A stretch of DNA of 64,000 nucleotides, taken from assembly GCF_020782235.1 (NCBI RefSeq), contig NZ_JAJGNO010000004.1, positions 248,001-312,000 on the forward strand, in the 5' to 3' direction. The notes beneath the pieces are model-generated. The model saw nothing but the letters and a program-made list of their open reading frames with translations, was not told the origin of the DNA and searched no databases. How positions within the stretch are numbered: position 1 is the first letter of the stretch; every line of letters starts with the position of its first letter. A program made the position numbers and the translations under genes. Shown one piece after another: positions 16,965 to 26,111 of the stretch. This DNA is from Sphingobium naphthae (GTDB lineage: Bacteria > Pseudomonadota > Alphaproteobacteria > Sphingomonadales > Sphingomonadaceae).

Positions 16965-17603
16965 CTATTGAATAACGAAATTGGTAAAATAAACGTTATC
17001 GACACCGCCATAGCCGGTCTTCTGCTTCAAAATATCGTTGATGATGGTGCGAATCTTGCCCTGGAGCGCCTGCTTGCCCTTGGGCGTGTCCAGCACCTCC
17101 TGCGGCTGCTGGGCCAGCATCATCAGCACCTGGCTGCGGATCGCCATCTCATGCGTCTTGATCGCCTCGATCACGCGCATGTCGTAATAGGTCGACACCG
17201 CCACCGAAATCTGGGCGAAGGCATCGGTATCGCTCATGTTCGACGTGAAGGGCGCCTGCAACTGGAAATAGGTGGCCTGATAGGCGGCCGGGTTGGCCGG
17301 AGTGGGCAGGTCGATGCCCTTGCCATGCGGCGCGCCATGGGCCGCAGCCGCCGCGCCGCCGCCGCCATGGCCGCCGCCCCCGCCGCCATGCGCCTTCGCC
17401 ACGTCCTCGGCGCTTTCGCCGGCGAGCACGAGCACGGGCTTGTTGGGATCTTCCTTGGGCCCTTCTTCGGCGGGGCTGAAGAAACCGGCGGCGTACAGAC
17501 CGCCCGCCGCGCCCGCGCCGCCGACGACCACGCCGACGACCAGCAGCAGGATCATCTTCATGCCCCCGCCCTTCTTCTTCTTGGTCTTCGGCTCGTCACT
17601 CAT
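16965..17603 (-). CDS. fliL: Flagellar basal-body protein FliL with a Gly/His-rich linker
   Basis: FliL is a single-pass membrane protein that surrounds and stabilises the stator. The 212-residue protein has a Lys-rich cytoplasmic start (KTKKKKGGG), one membrane helix at about residues 17-41, a long linker and a periplasmic stomatin-like domain ending in VYFTNFVIQ, the usual FliL C-terminus. The linker near residues 72-92 is a run of Gly, His and Ala, unlike the short linker of most FliL proteins. It is 27 bp after fliK and 55 bp before fliM. Confidence 0.9.
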   Translation of the reverse strand: MSDEPKTKKKKGGGMKMILLLVVGVVVGGAGAAGGLYAAGFFSPAEEGPKEDPNKPVLVLAGESAEDVAKAHGGGGGGHGGGGAAAAAHGAPHGKGIDLPTPANPAAYQATYFQLQAPFTSNMSDTDAFAQISVAVSTYYDMRVIEAIKTHEMAIRSQVLMMLAQQPQEVLDTPKGKQALQGKIRTIINDILKQKTGYGGVDNVYFTNFVIQ

Positions 17604-17630
17604 GATCTAGTCCCCTGGGAAAGGCGCGGA

Positions 17631-20588
17631 TCACGCATAGCGCGCGCGCACGGTGTCGCGGACGCCATCGCCCGCCTCCTCAGAGTCCATAACGACCGCT
17701 TCGCCGCCATTTTTATGGAGCATGGCGATATTTTCGCGCCCCTGGCGGCCCTGCATCTGCGACTGGCCGGCGGACTGGCCCTGGCCCTGCCATTGGCCGG
17801 CGGCCTGCTGTTGCAGATGGTCGGATTGCGAACCATTCTGGTTCGACGCGCTTTCGCTTCGAGCCGGTTCGGTTACATACGGGGCGCGCTCCACCTTCAC
17901 CTCGCTGATGCGCATGGGCGAGAGGCCGGAGTCGAGCTTGAGCATATCGCTGTCCTGGCGCAGCGCCAGTTCGGCCGCTTCGCTCGCGACCGTCAGACTA
18001 ACCGCGGCGCCGTCCGCGCCCTGGCGGATATCCACCTGGACCGGGCCAAGCTGATCGGCGTTGATCTGGAAGCGGCCCTGCGCGCCATTGGCGGTGAGGC
18101 CGGCAAGGTCGCGGGCAAGCCCGTCGATCCACTGGCCCGACACGCCCATGTCCACCACTTGCGCACCCAGGCTGGCGGACAGGTCGATGGTCGGCATCGC
18201 CGCCGTCGTGACGGGCGCGGCGGCCTGAGGCGCGGCGGTGAACATCGGTGCGGGCGCGGCGCTGGCCTGCGTCGCCGCCGCTGTCGTCGGGGCAGGCGCG
18301 CTGTCGGTAATGGGGGTCGCTGCGCTGTCAGCGCCCTTTTCGGCGCGCTGGGCGGGGCGGCCGGCCATCTGGTCGCGCACCAGCTGCAGCAGCGACACCG
18401 CTTCGGCGCGAGCGCGGCGAACCATCGGGCGCGCGCCTTCGATCGCGCCATCAGCTTGCGCCGCGAGCGGATCGGTCTGGCCGTCTTCGGGCAGCGGGAC
18501 GTCGGCCTCCGGCGTGGCGGTCGTCGCTGGCGGCAGATCAGCAGTTGCCTGTGGCAAAGGCGCGGCTGGCGCGCGGGCGCTGGCGAGGTCGCGGGCCGCA
18601 GGCGCTTCCGGCACCGGAGCGGTGGCGGGGGCGCGGTCGGGGCCTTGCGACTGATCGTCCGCTACGGGCGCAGCGGCCATGCGCGCGGAGGGTGTCACGG
18701 CGTCCGGCGCTTCGCCAGCGGGCAGCGGCTGCGTGTCGGCGGCGACCGCGTCCGGCACGACGGGCGCGGGCGGGATCGGGGTGTTGGATGGGGGCGCGGT
18801 CTGCCCCGTGCGCGGGTCCAGTGTCGGCGGTGCTGTCGCGATCTCGGGCGGCACTTGATCGGCCGATTGGCCGGACGCGCCAACGGCGGGCGCCGACGCG
18901 ACGAGGTCGCCGGCTTGCGACGGAGGCGCAGGGATCGCGGGCGACACGACGGATTCGCCGGCCTGCATCGGTGTCGCTGGGATCGTGGGCGACGCAGGCG
19001 CCATTGCGTCGCCAAGCGCGGCAGGCGTCGGCGCGATCGAGGGGCGCGTGGCGTCCCGCGCGGCGGGCTGAACCGCAGCCGGATCGATGCTGATGACCGG
19101 CGCGTCCGGATCGGAGGTTGGCGCTGGCGCTAGGGTCGGGCTGGGCTGAAGCTCCGGTGCGGGGGCCGCCGATGGATTGGCGGGCGTCTGGCCAGTGAGA
19201 ACGGGCGCGACGTTGTCTCCATCCTGCGGCGGCAGCTGCGCGCTCGCATCGGCCGGGCGCGTCGCGGCGTTACGCGGTGCAACCCTGCCTGCCGGCATGG
19301 CCGGCGCTGCGAGCGGAGCGGACGCAGGGTCAGCCAGCGCAGAATCCGCGCGCGACAGGATCTCGGCTCCCTCTGCGGGGGCGGCAGCGACCGGCGGCAG
19401 GTTCGCGGTCCCGCCATTCCTTAGGGCCGGATGCGACGCCGGGTCGGGTTCGACCTGCGCCAGAACGGGCGCAGCATCCCCCTGGCCCGTTGTCCCGGCG
19501 ACGGGCGGCGCGCCATTTGGCGAAACGAGCTGCGGCGCGGTGGCCGTAGGATCGATCGCCGCGTTCCGGAGCGCGGCGTCTTGCGGCGCAACGGGTGCGG
19601 TGACGAAGGACGCCGCCTTGGGCGCGGTCGCTACGGCCGCGATGCCGTCGGCAGCCAGCGTCGGCGCGGCCGTAGCCGGGGCCACGGGCATCGGCACAGT
19701 GGTGGGGATCGGCGTGGCGACCGGCATGGTCAGGCTCGGCGTCAGGATCGGCGCGTCGGCCTTGGCCGAAGCGGGCCGGTCTTCGCTGTCCTCTGTGTCC
19801 GCTGAGATGGCGTCCTCATCGGCTATAGGCGCGATGACCGTCTCGATCTCGGTTTGCGCGACGGGCAGCGGCGCATTGCCGGCCGCGGCGACCGGCAGTG
19901 GTGCGGCGGCTTCGGGCGTTGCGGGGCGGGGCAGGACATCGGGTTGCGGATCGGCGGGAAGCGCGATCTGCGGCGCGGTCGGCGCGATCTTCGCTGCCGG
20001 ATCGGCAAGCGCGGGCGCATCCGCCTCGACGACAGCGGGCTCGCCACGCGTTGCGCCGACCGGCGGCGCGGCCTGGTCCGCAGCGGGCGCAGGCATGGAC
20101 GGCGCGGCCGGGGCCGACGTGTCGATCGCGATCGTAGTGGAGACTGGCTGCGACGGCGTGGCGCTGGACGGGATGGCGGGTGCGACGGTGCGTACGTCAC
20201 CCTTCATGCTGTCCGCCACCGGGGCGGCGCTCTCCGGAGTTGCCTGCGCGGCCGGGGTTTGCGCGAATCGAGGCTGAGAGGGCGAAAGATCCGCCGGTGC
20301 TTGCGCCTGCATCCCCACCTGATCAGCGACGGGCGCGGCAGGCGCAACCCCGCTCGCGGCAGGGGCGAACGCATCGGGCGCTTCAGCCGCCGGGGCCATG
20401 GTGGATGCGGGCGCCGCCACCGCAACGGATGCCGCCGCGGGCGCGGCCTGCGCGGGCGGGGTCGCTTGCGCCGCGCCCAGCAGCTGCGCGAAATCATTGG
20501 CGCCATCCATCGGCGCCAGGGTCGCTTGCGCCGCGCCGGGCGCGGCGGTGGGGAAAAGCAGAGCCTTGAGGCTGGTCAACATGGTCAT
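17631..20588 (-). CDS. fliK: Flagellar hook-length control protein FliK, very long and Ala/Pro-rich
   Basis: FliK is secreted to measure hook length and then switches FlhB specificity. This one has 985 residues, against about 400-500 usually. Residues 1 to about 780 are low-complexity Ala, Pro, Asp and Thr sequence without clear domains. A Flg_hook-type C-terminal domain follows from about residue 830 (LAGLTANGAQGRFQINADQL, LGPVQVDIRQ, LALRQDSDMLKLD). A GAGGAAAG site precedes the ATG. It sits between fliJ (3-bp gap) and fliL. Large antisense frames here are artefacts of its composition. Confidence 0.88.
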   Translation of the reverse strand: MTMLTSLKALLFPTAAPGAAQATLAPMDGANDFAQLLGAAQATPPAQAAPAAASVAVAAPASTMAPAAEAPDAFAPAASGVAPAAPVADQVGMQAQAPADLSPSQPRFAQTPAAQATPESAAPVADSMKGDVRTVAPAIPSSATPSQPVSTTIAIDTSAPAAPSMPAPAADQAAPPVGATRGEPAVVEADAPALADPAAKIAPTAPQIALPADPQPDVLPRPATPEAAAPLPVAAAGNAPLPVAQTEIETVIAPIADEDAISADTEDSEDRPASAKADAPILTPSLTMPVATPIPTTVPMPVAPATAAPTLAADGIAAVATAPKAASFVTAPVAPQDAALRNAAIDPTATAPQLVSPNGAPPVAGTTGQGDAAPVLAQVEPDPASHPALRNGGTANLPPVAAAPAEGAEILSRADSALADPASAPLAAPAMPAGRVAPRNAATRPADASAQLPPQDGDNVAPVLTGQTPANPSAAPAPELQPSPTLAPAPTSDPDAPVISIDPAAVQPAARDATRPSIAPTPAALGDAMAPASPTIPATPMQAGESVVSPAIPAPPSQAGDLVASAPAVGASGQSADQVPPEIATAPPTLDPRTGQTAPPSNTPIPPAPVVPDAVAADTQPLPAGEAPDAVTPSARMAAAPVADDQSQGPDRAPATAPVPEAPAARDLASARAPAAPLPQATADLPPATTATPEADVPLPEDGQTDPLAAQADGAIEGARPMVRRARAEAVSLLQLVRDQMAGRPAQRAEKGADSAATPITDSAPAPTTAAATQASAAPAPMFTAAPQAAAPVTTAAMPTIDLSASLGAQVVDMGVSGQWIDGLARDLAGLTANGAQGRFQINADQLGPVQVDIRQGADGAAVSLTVASEAAELALRQDSDMLKLDSGLSPMRISEVKVERAPYVTEPARSESASNQNGSQSDHLQQQAAGQWQGQGQSAGQSQMQGRQGRENIAMLHKNGGEAVVMDSEEAGDGVRDTVRARYA

Positions 20589-20591
20589 GGC

Positions 20592-21017
20592 TCAACTTTC
20601 CTCGTTGCGCTGCATCCGCCGATAGCGCGGCAGAGCGGCAAGCTTGTTCTCGCGCCATTCCTCCAGGTTCGCGCGGGCGCGGTCCTTGAGGCGGCTGGCA
20701 ATTTCCTTCTCGCGGTTCGCTGCAAGAGTCATGCCTTCTTTGACTTCGACATTGCGGCGCGCGTCATACAGGGCGCCGTCGAGCTGGCGGCTGGCCTGTT
20801 CGAGCCGGGTCGCGAGCTCCTGCATCGCAGCGAAGGACGCGCCGGTCGCCATGCCCTGCGTTTCGAACAATTCGCTGCGCACGGCGCGCAGCCGCTCCAG
20901 ATTATGAGCGATGCCATTGGCCTCGTCGCGGGCGCGCGCGGTTTCGGCGACCGCCATGCTGTGCTGGACCGCGCGCACGCGCAGCACGCGCTGGCGGCGA
21001 TTGACCAGACCCTTCAC
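20592..21017 (-). CDS. fliJ: Flagellar export chaperone FliJ
   Basis: FliJ is the coiled-coil stalk of the export ATPase complex. The 141-residue protein is almost entirely charged helix rich in Arg, Glu and Ala with heptad-like spacing (QRVLRVRAVQHSMAV, LATRLEQASRQLDGAL, EKEIASRLKDRARANLEEW). The length is normal. Its ATG overlaps the fliI stop (ATGA), so the two are coupled, and fliK follows after three bases. Confidence 0.88.
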   Translation of the reverse strand: MKGLVNRRQRVLRVRAVQHSMAVAETARARDEANGIAHNLERLRAVRSELFETQGMATGASFAAMQELATRLEQASRQLDGALYDARRNVEVKEGMTLAANREKEIASRLKDRARANLEEWRENKLAALPRYRRMQRNEES

Positions 21018-22342
21018 GCGCCAAAGCCGGCGATGAGCGCGGCGGCGCTGGTGTCGAGGTCGATACGGCTTTTCTGGTCCTGCCGGATGAAGTCGAGGAT
21101 TTCCTGGCGGCGCTTGACCGCTTCGTCGATCACCGGATCATTGCCCGGGCGATAGGCGCCCATCAGGATGAGATCGCGATTTTCCTCATAGGCGGCCCAG
21201 AGGCGGCGATAGCCGGCCGCGGCCTGCCGATGTTCGTCGGGCACCACATCGGCCATCACGCGCGACAGCGACTTGCCGATGTCGATGGCGGGGAAGATCG
21301 CCTGTTCCGACAATTGGCGCGACAGCACGAAATGCCCGTCGACGATGGCGCGGGCGGCGTCGACGATCGGATCGTCGGTGTCGTCGCCATCGGCCAGCAC
21401 GGTATAGAGCGCGGTGATCGACCCGCCGGTGCGGGCGTCCACGCCGGCCCGTTCGACGAGGCGCGGGATGAGCGCAAGGGCCGAGGGCGGATAGCCCTTC
21501 ATCGCCGGCGGTTCGCCCAGCGCCAGGCCGATTTCGCGCTGGGCATGGGCGCAGCGGGTCAGGCTGTCGATCAGCAGCAGCACCTTCTTGCCGCGGGCGC
21601 GGAAATATTCGGCGATGGCGGTGGCGCGCGCGGCGGCGCGCAGGCGCAGCACCGGCGGATGATCGGCGGGCACGGCGACGACGATCGACTTGTGCATCGC
21701 GCCCTTGAGCTTGGTTTCGAGGAAGTCGCTGACTTCGCGGCCACGCTCGCCGATCAGGCCGGTGACGACGATGTCGGCTTCGGCGCCGGCGATCATCTGG
21801 CCCATCAGCACCGACTTGCCGACGCCCGAGCCCGCGATGATGGCGATGCGCTGGCCGCGCCCGGCGGTCAGCAGCGCATTGACGGCGCGCACGCCCAGGT
21901 CGAAGGGTTCGGTGACGCGGCCGCGGTCGAGCACATTGCCCTTGACGCCATTGAGCGGCCAGCTGCCGCCGGCGATGATCGGGCCCTTGCGATCGAGCGG
22001 CTGGCCCATGGCGTCGATGACGCGGCCGATCAGGCCGTCGCCCACCTGCACCATGTTCGCCTGGCTGTCGGGTTCGACGCGAATGCCGTTTTCCAGCGGC
22101 GCGTCGGCGTCCAGTGGCACCAGCAGGGTGCGGTCACCACGAAAGCCCACGACTTCGGCGCGGCAGATCGAACCGTCGCTGGCCAGAACGCGGGCGCCCG
22201 ATCCGATCGGGCGGCGAAAGCCGGTGACTTCCAGCATGCCTGCATCATGGCTGACCAGGCGGCCGACATGGCGGGGCGCGCGGTTCTGCACCTGCAGATG
22301 ATCGAACAGGCTTTCGGCCTGGCGCAGCGCGGCCTGGATCAC
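21014..22342 (-). CDS. fliI: Flagellum-specific ATPase FliI
   Basis: FliI is the F1-ATPase-like hexamer that powers substrate unfolding at the export gate. I place the start at the GTG that overlaps the fliH stop (GTGA), giving 442 residues, the usual length; the same frame stays open much further upstream but that part overlaps fliH. Walker A GSGVGKSV lies at residues 171-178, Walker B-like VLLLIDSLTR near residue 265, and the family segment GEPPAMKGYPPS follows. fliJ overlaps its 3' end by four bases. Confidence 0.95.
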   Translation of the reverse strand: MIQAALRQAESLFDHLQVQNRAPRHVGRLVSHDAGMLEVTGFRRPIGSGARVLASDGSICRAEVVGFRGDRTLLVPLDADAPLENGIRVEPDSQANMVQVGDGLIGRVIDAMGQPLDRKGPIIAGGSWPLNGVKGNVLDRGRVTEPFDLGVRAVNALLTAGRGQRIAIIAGSGVGKSVLMGQMIAGAEADIVVTGLIGERGREVSDFLETKLKGAMHKSIVVAVPADHPPVLRLRAAARATAIAEYFRARGKKVLLLIDSLTRCAHAQREIGLALGEPPAMKGYPPSALALIPRLVERAGVDARTGGSITALYTVLADGDDTDDPIVDAARAIVDGHFVLSRQLSEQAIFPAIDIGKSLSRVMADVVPDEHRQAAAGYRRLWAAYEENRDLILMGAYRPGNDPVIDEAVKRRQEILDFIRQDQKSRIDLDTSAAALIAGFGA

Positions 22343-22977
22343 GACTTGCCCTCCATATCGTCCATCAGCGCGCGCAGGCGCGACAGGCGAACGTCCGGGC
22401 CATCCTCGACCCAGCCGTCGGCAGTCTCCAGCCGGACGCAGCCGCGATGCATCGCCTTGTCCGCGATCATGGGCACGCCGATCGCTTCGCCTTCCAGCAG
22501 GGCGACGTCGTCGGGATGCAGGTGCAGCGCGCTCTTGTCCTGATTGCTTTCGATGAAGGCGGCGACCGTGTCGCAGCGCTGGACCAGGCGCTCCAGGTCG
22601 ATCTCGACCTCGCCGACAATCTGTTCGACCAGGCGCACGACCGTGGCCGACAACATGGTGGACAACATGCCGCTGGGCGCGGGCGAGAGCAGTTCCAGCG
22701 CTTCGGCAAGGCGGGCGCGCGCGTCGACATCGGCGGCGTTCGCCTCCGCCGTGATGCGGCAGCCTTCGTCGAAGCCGAGCGTGAAGCCCTCCATCCGGGC
22801 TTCCTCGACCATGTCGATTTCCGGCTCCACTTCCATCACCGCCCCGCGCATCGCGGCGGTCAGCTGGCCCGGAGGCGCGGTATAGAGGCTGCGAAAGCCG
22901 CCTTCGGCCGGGCGAAAGCCCGCGACCGCCACCGGCGCGACGTCCCGAACCGCGTCGGCACCCCAAATCCTAGACAA
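22339..22977 (-). CDS. fliH: Flagellar export ATPase regulator FliH
   Basis: FliH dimers bind FliI and hold it at the export gate. The 212-residue protein has a Val/Ala/Pro-rich N-terminal part, a Glu-rich helical middle (MEVEPEIDMVEEARMEGFTL, ALELL) and a C-terminal domain (LVEQIVGEVEIDLERLVQRC, LHLHPDDVALLEG, MHRGCVRLETADGWVEDG) typical of FliH/YscL-type proteins. It overlaps fliG by 8 bp and fliI by 4 bp. The call rests on these patterns and on gene order. Confidence 0.85.
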   Translation of the reverse strand: MSRIWGADAVRDVAPVAVAGFRPAEGGFRSLYTAPPGQLTAAMRGAVMEVEPEIDMVEEARMEGFTLGFDEGCRITAEANAADVDARARLAEALELLSPAPSGMLSTMLSATVVRLVEQIVGEVEIDLERLVQRCDTVAAFIESNQDKSALHLHPDDVALLEGEAIGVPMIADKAMHRGCVRLETADGWVEDGPDVRLSRLRALMDDMEGKS

Positions 22978-23986
22978 AGTCGTTGCCCTTTCCGCCGAGC
23001 ATGATGGTGCCCGCGTCCGCCATGCGGCGCGCGGTGGCGATGATGAGTTTCTGCGCTTCGATCACTTCGGCGAGGCGGATGGGCCCGCGCTCCTCGATCT
23101 CGTCGGCGATCGCCTGAGCGGCGCGCGCGGACATGCAACTGAAAATCTTGCCCTTGAGCATATCGTTCGCGCCCTTGAGCGCGACCACCAGCACCGTGCT
23201 GTCGATCGTGCGCATCAGCGTGCCCAGATTCTTGTCGTCCATGTCGATGAGGTTGTCGAAGACGAACATCTCCTCCTCGATCGTCTGGGCGATCATCTTG
23301 TCGCGCTTGGCGACGGCCTTCATGATCCGCTGCTCATTGTCCTTGCGGACATTGTTCATGATCGCGGCCGCCTCGACCGTGCCGCCGCGCTGCGAGGCTG
23401 CGCCCTGCTTGGCCGCGGGTCCGCGCAGCAGCAGCTGCTCCAGATCCTCCAGCGCCTCGTTCGACACCGGGCCGAGCGTGGCGATGCGATAGACGATCTC
23501 TTCCTGATATTCGGCGGGCAGCAGCTGCAGCACGTCGGCGGCGACCGGCGCCTCCAGATGCGCGAGCACGATCGCCATGATCTGCGGATGCTCCATCTCG
23601 ATCAGCACCGCGATTTCCTTGGCGTCCATCCACTTCAGCATTTCCAGCTGGGTGGATCGGGTCGGCGGGGTGATGCGGGCCAGGATGGTTTCCGCACGCT
23701 CCTCGCCCAGCGCCTTGGTCATCGCGCCGCGGATATGGCGGGTCGCGCCATAGCCGATGGTGGTGCGCTTCTTGGCCTTGGTGACGAAATGGTCGAGCGC
23801 CTCGTTCACTTCCTCGGGATCGACATCCTGCACGTCATACATGGCATAGCCGAGCTGACGCACTTCGTCGGGCTCCAGGCGCGACAGGATCTGCGCGGCC
23901 TCATCCTCGTTGAAGAGCATCAGGAGGACCGCGGCGGCGGCGCTCCCCTTGAGCGCCTCGGGACGGCCGGGGACGATCTCAGGCAT
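22970..23986 (-). CDS. fliG: Flagellar motor switch protein FliG
   Basis: FliG is the rotor protein on which the stator acts. The 338-residue protein has the N-terminal part that binds FliF (GSAAAAVLLMLFNEDEAAQI), the middle domain with EHPQIMAIVLAHL and LLPAEYQEEIVYRIA, and a C-terminal torque helix with charged residues (EIEERGPIRLAEVIEAQK). The length is as in E. coli. It overlaps fliF by 8 bp and fliH by 8 bp, so the operon is tightly coupled. Confidence 0.96.
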   Translation of the reverse strand: MPEIVPGRPEALKGSAAAAVLLMLFNEDEAAQILSRLEPDEVRQLGYAMYDVQDVDPEEVNEALDHFVTKAKKRTTIGYGATRHIRGAMTKALGEERAETILARITPPTRSTQLEMLKWMDAKEIAVLIEMEHPQIMAIVLAHLEAPVAADVLQLLPAEYQEEIVYRIATLGPVSNEALEDLEQLLLRGPAAKQGAASQRGGTVEAAAIMNNVRKDNEQRIMKAVAKRDKMIAQTIEEEMFVFDNLIDMDDKNLGTLMRTIDSTVLVVALKGANDMLKGKIFSCMSARAAQAIADEIEERGPIRLAEVIEAQKLIIATARRMADAGTIMLGGKGNDFV

Positions 23987-25733
23987 TTTCCTTTTCCTTC
24001 TTCGCGTCGCGCAGCAGGTCGCGGACGACCAGCGCGGCGCGATCCGGGTCCTGCTTCACGAAGTTGCGAATGAGGTCGGCGCGCTGGGCATAGTCGTAGG
24101 TGGAAGAGATCATGTCGAGCGTCACGGGCGCCGAGGGATCGGCCGGATTGGCGACCGCCTGCTTGGTGAGTTCGGTCGAGATCGCCTGGCCGATCGCCTG
24201 CTTCTGTTCGGCGCGATCGGCGGCGGCGGCTTCCTGCGCCGCGGCGCGGCGCTTGAGAAGCGGGCGACCGATGCCAAAGATGACCAGCAAGGCAACCAGC
24301 AGAGCCGACAGATTGCGGGCAAGCGGCGCGATCCATTCGGCCTCGTACCAGGGCGTTTCGGCGGCCGTTTCCTTGACGAAGCTGCGCGAGGAGAGCGCGA
24401 CCACGTCGCCGCGCGCCTGGTCGAAGCCGACCGCGCCCTTCACCAGCGCTTCGAGCGCGGCGATTTCCTGCGGCGAGCGCGGCTTGCCGTCGGCCCCATT
24501 GTCGAGCGCGACGGCGACCGACAGGCGCTTGACGGTGCCGGTGGCGTCACGCGTGACGGACACTTCGCGGCCCAGCTCGAAATTGCGGTTGAACGTTTCC
24601 TCGGTCTTCATCAGCGGGTCGGTGGGCGTGCCGGGCCCTTGCGCCTGGGCGGTTTCGCCCTGCGTCACGGCCTGGCCGTTGGGATTGGTCTGGGTGACGG
24701 TCGGGTTGACCGGCGCCTGGTTGCTGATCGCACCGGGAATGCCGCTCGCTTCGCCCTTGCCCTGGCCGCGCGGATCGGACGCCCAGCTGCCGGTTTCGCT
24801 GCGCAGCCGCGCCTCGTCCTGCGGATAGGTTTCGCGAGTCGCCTGGCGCTCGGCGAAGTTCAATTCGGCATGAACCTCGGTCGAGAAATTGCCGTCGCCC
24901 AGGATCGGCGTCAGCAGCGCGATCACCGACTGGCGATAGCGATCCTCGATCTTGCCCTGCATGGCGAGCTGGCGATCGTCGCCCGCATTGCCGTCATTGT
25001 CCGACAGCAGCCGGCCATTCTGGTCGACCAGCGAAATGTCGTCGGGGTTGAGTTCGGGAATGGAGGAGGCGACCAGATGCACGATCGCGCTCACCTGCTG
25101 TTCGGTCAGGCGACGGCCGTTCGCCAGGCGCAGCATCACCGACGCCGAAGGCTTGGAGCGTTCGCGCAGGAACACGCTGGGCGGTTCGACGGCCAGATGC
25201 ACCTTCGCGCTTTCGACGCTGTCGATCGCCTCGATCGTGCGGGCCAGGTCCATCTCGCGGGCCGAACGCAGCTTTTCGCCCTCGACCGCGCGCGATGCGC
25301 CCATCGGCAGGCTGTCGATCATGCTGTTGCCGTCGGGCGCGCTCTTGGGCAGGCCCTGGGCGGCGAGCATCATCTTCGCCTTGAAATAATCATCCTCCGC
25401 GACCGTCATCGCGCCCGAACTGTCGAAGTCGTAGCGCACGCCATTCTGGTCAAGCACCTGCGCGACGGCCGATTTGTCGGCGTCGGGCAGGCCGCGGAAC
25501 AGGTCGCGCTGCGGCGGTTCGCGCAGCGCCAGCCAGGCCGCGCCGGCGACCGCGACGGTGCCGATGAGGCCGAGCAGCGGCAGGCTCTTGGCGACGGCCG
25601 GCTGCTTCATGAAGCCGGTGACGCGCGCCTTGAGCGCATCCATGCCCTTGGCGCCGCCCATGGCGGGCGCCGCGGCGGCGGGGAGAGCAGGCGCACCAGC
25701 GCCGACGGTGGTGGAAAGGGCGTTCTCGCTCAT
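23979..25733 (-). CDS. fliF: Flagellar MS-ring protein FliF
   Basis: FliF forms the membrane MS ring, the platform of basal-body assembly. The 584-residue protein has two membrane helices, at about residues 47-69 (LPLLGLIGTVAVAGAAWLAL) and near 450 (APLARNLSALLVALLVIFGI), enclosing ring-building domains with YFKAKMMLAAQGLPK and the ARTIEAIDSVESAKVHLA block. The C-terminal tail that binds FliG is present. It starts 4 bp after fliE and overlaps fliG. Confidence 0.96.
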   Translation of the reverse strand: MSENALSTTVGAGAPALPAAAAPAMGGAKGMDALKARVTGFMKQPAVAKSLPLLGLIGTVAVAGAAWLALREPPQRDLFRGLPDADKSAVAQVLDQNGVRYDFDSSGAMTVAEDDYFKAKMMLAAQGLPKSAPDGNSMIDSLPMGASRAVEGEKLRSAREMDLARTIEAIDSVESAKVHLAVEPPSVFLRERSKPSASVMLRLANGRRLTEQQVSAIVHLVASSIPELNPDDISLVDQNGRLLSDNDGNAGDDRQLAMQGKIEDRYRQSVIALLTPILGDGNFSTEVHAELNFAERQATRETYPQDEARLRSETGSWASDPRGQGKGEASGIPGAISNQAPVNPTVTQTNPNGQAVTQGETAQAQGPGTPTDPLMKTEETFNRNFELGREVSVTRDATGTVKRLSVAVALDNGADGKPRSPQEIAALEALVKGAVGFDQARGDVVALSSRSFVKETAAETPWYEAEWIAPLARNLSALLVALLVIFGIGRPLLKRRAAAQEAAAADRAEQKQAIGQAISTELTKQAVANPADPSAPVTLDMISSTYDYAQRADLIRNFVKQDPDRAALVVRDLLRDAKKEKENA

Positions 25734-25737
25734 GGGA

Positions 25738-26097
25738 TCAGACCGGCATGCTCATGATGTCCTTGTAGGCGGACAGGAGTTTGTTGCGGACTTGCAGGGT
25801 CGCCTCGAAGCTGACCGAAGCCTGTTGCTTGGCCAGCATGACGCCGGCGATGTCGGTGGTTTCGCCCCGCTCGAACGCGGCGGCGGCCTCGCCGGCCTGG
25901 CTCTGCAGCCCGTTGACCTGCTGCAGCGCGCTGCTCAGCGCCTCGGTAAAGGCGCCGGGCTTGCTGTCCTGGACGCCGTTCGCCGCGCCCGCGCCAGCGG
26001 CCGGGCCGGTCTGCGCGATGTCGCGCAGCGCCGCATTCTTCTGCAATATGGCGTTGCGGATAGCCATCACGCTATCCGTGGGGGATATGCCGTTCAT
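25738..26097 (-). CDS. fliE: Flagellar hook-basal body protein FliE
   Basis: FliE is the adaptor between the MS ring and the rod, and an early export substrate. The 119-residue protein has the family end ASVSFEATLQVRNKLLSAYKDIMSMPV and a middle helix AFTEALSSALQQVNGLQSQA. Length is typical (about 105-120). It begins 14 bp after the flbD stop and 4 bp before fliF, with no room for a good promoter, so it is likely read through from flbD or from a promoter within flbD. Confidence 0.93.
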   Translation of the reverse strand: MNGISPTDSVMAIRNAILQKNAALRDIAQTGPAAGAGAANGVQDSKPGAFTEALSSALQQVNGLQSQAGEAAAAFERGETTDIAGVMLAKQQASVSFEATLQVRNKLLSAYKDIMSMPV

Positions 26098-26111
26098 GTG
26101 AGAAGCTCCCG

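Noticed and set aside
16911-19133. A 740-codon open frame on the plus strand across fliL-fliK
   Set aside because: It is antisense to the low-complexity, GC-rich fliK gene; the product is Arg/Gly/Ala-rich without domains. Such frames arise from codon bias.
22343-22966. The long upstream extension of the fliI frame
   Set aside because: It overlaps fliH fully and has a low-complexity product; the GTG overlapping the fliH stop gives a normal FliI length.
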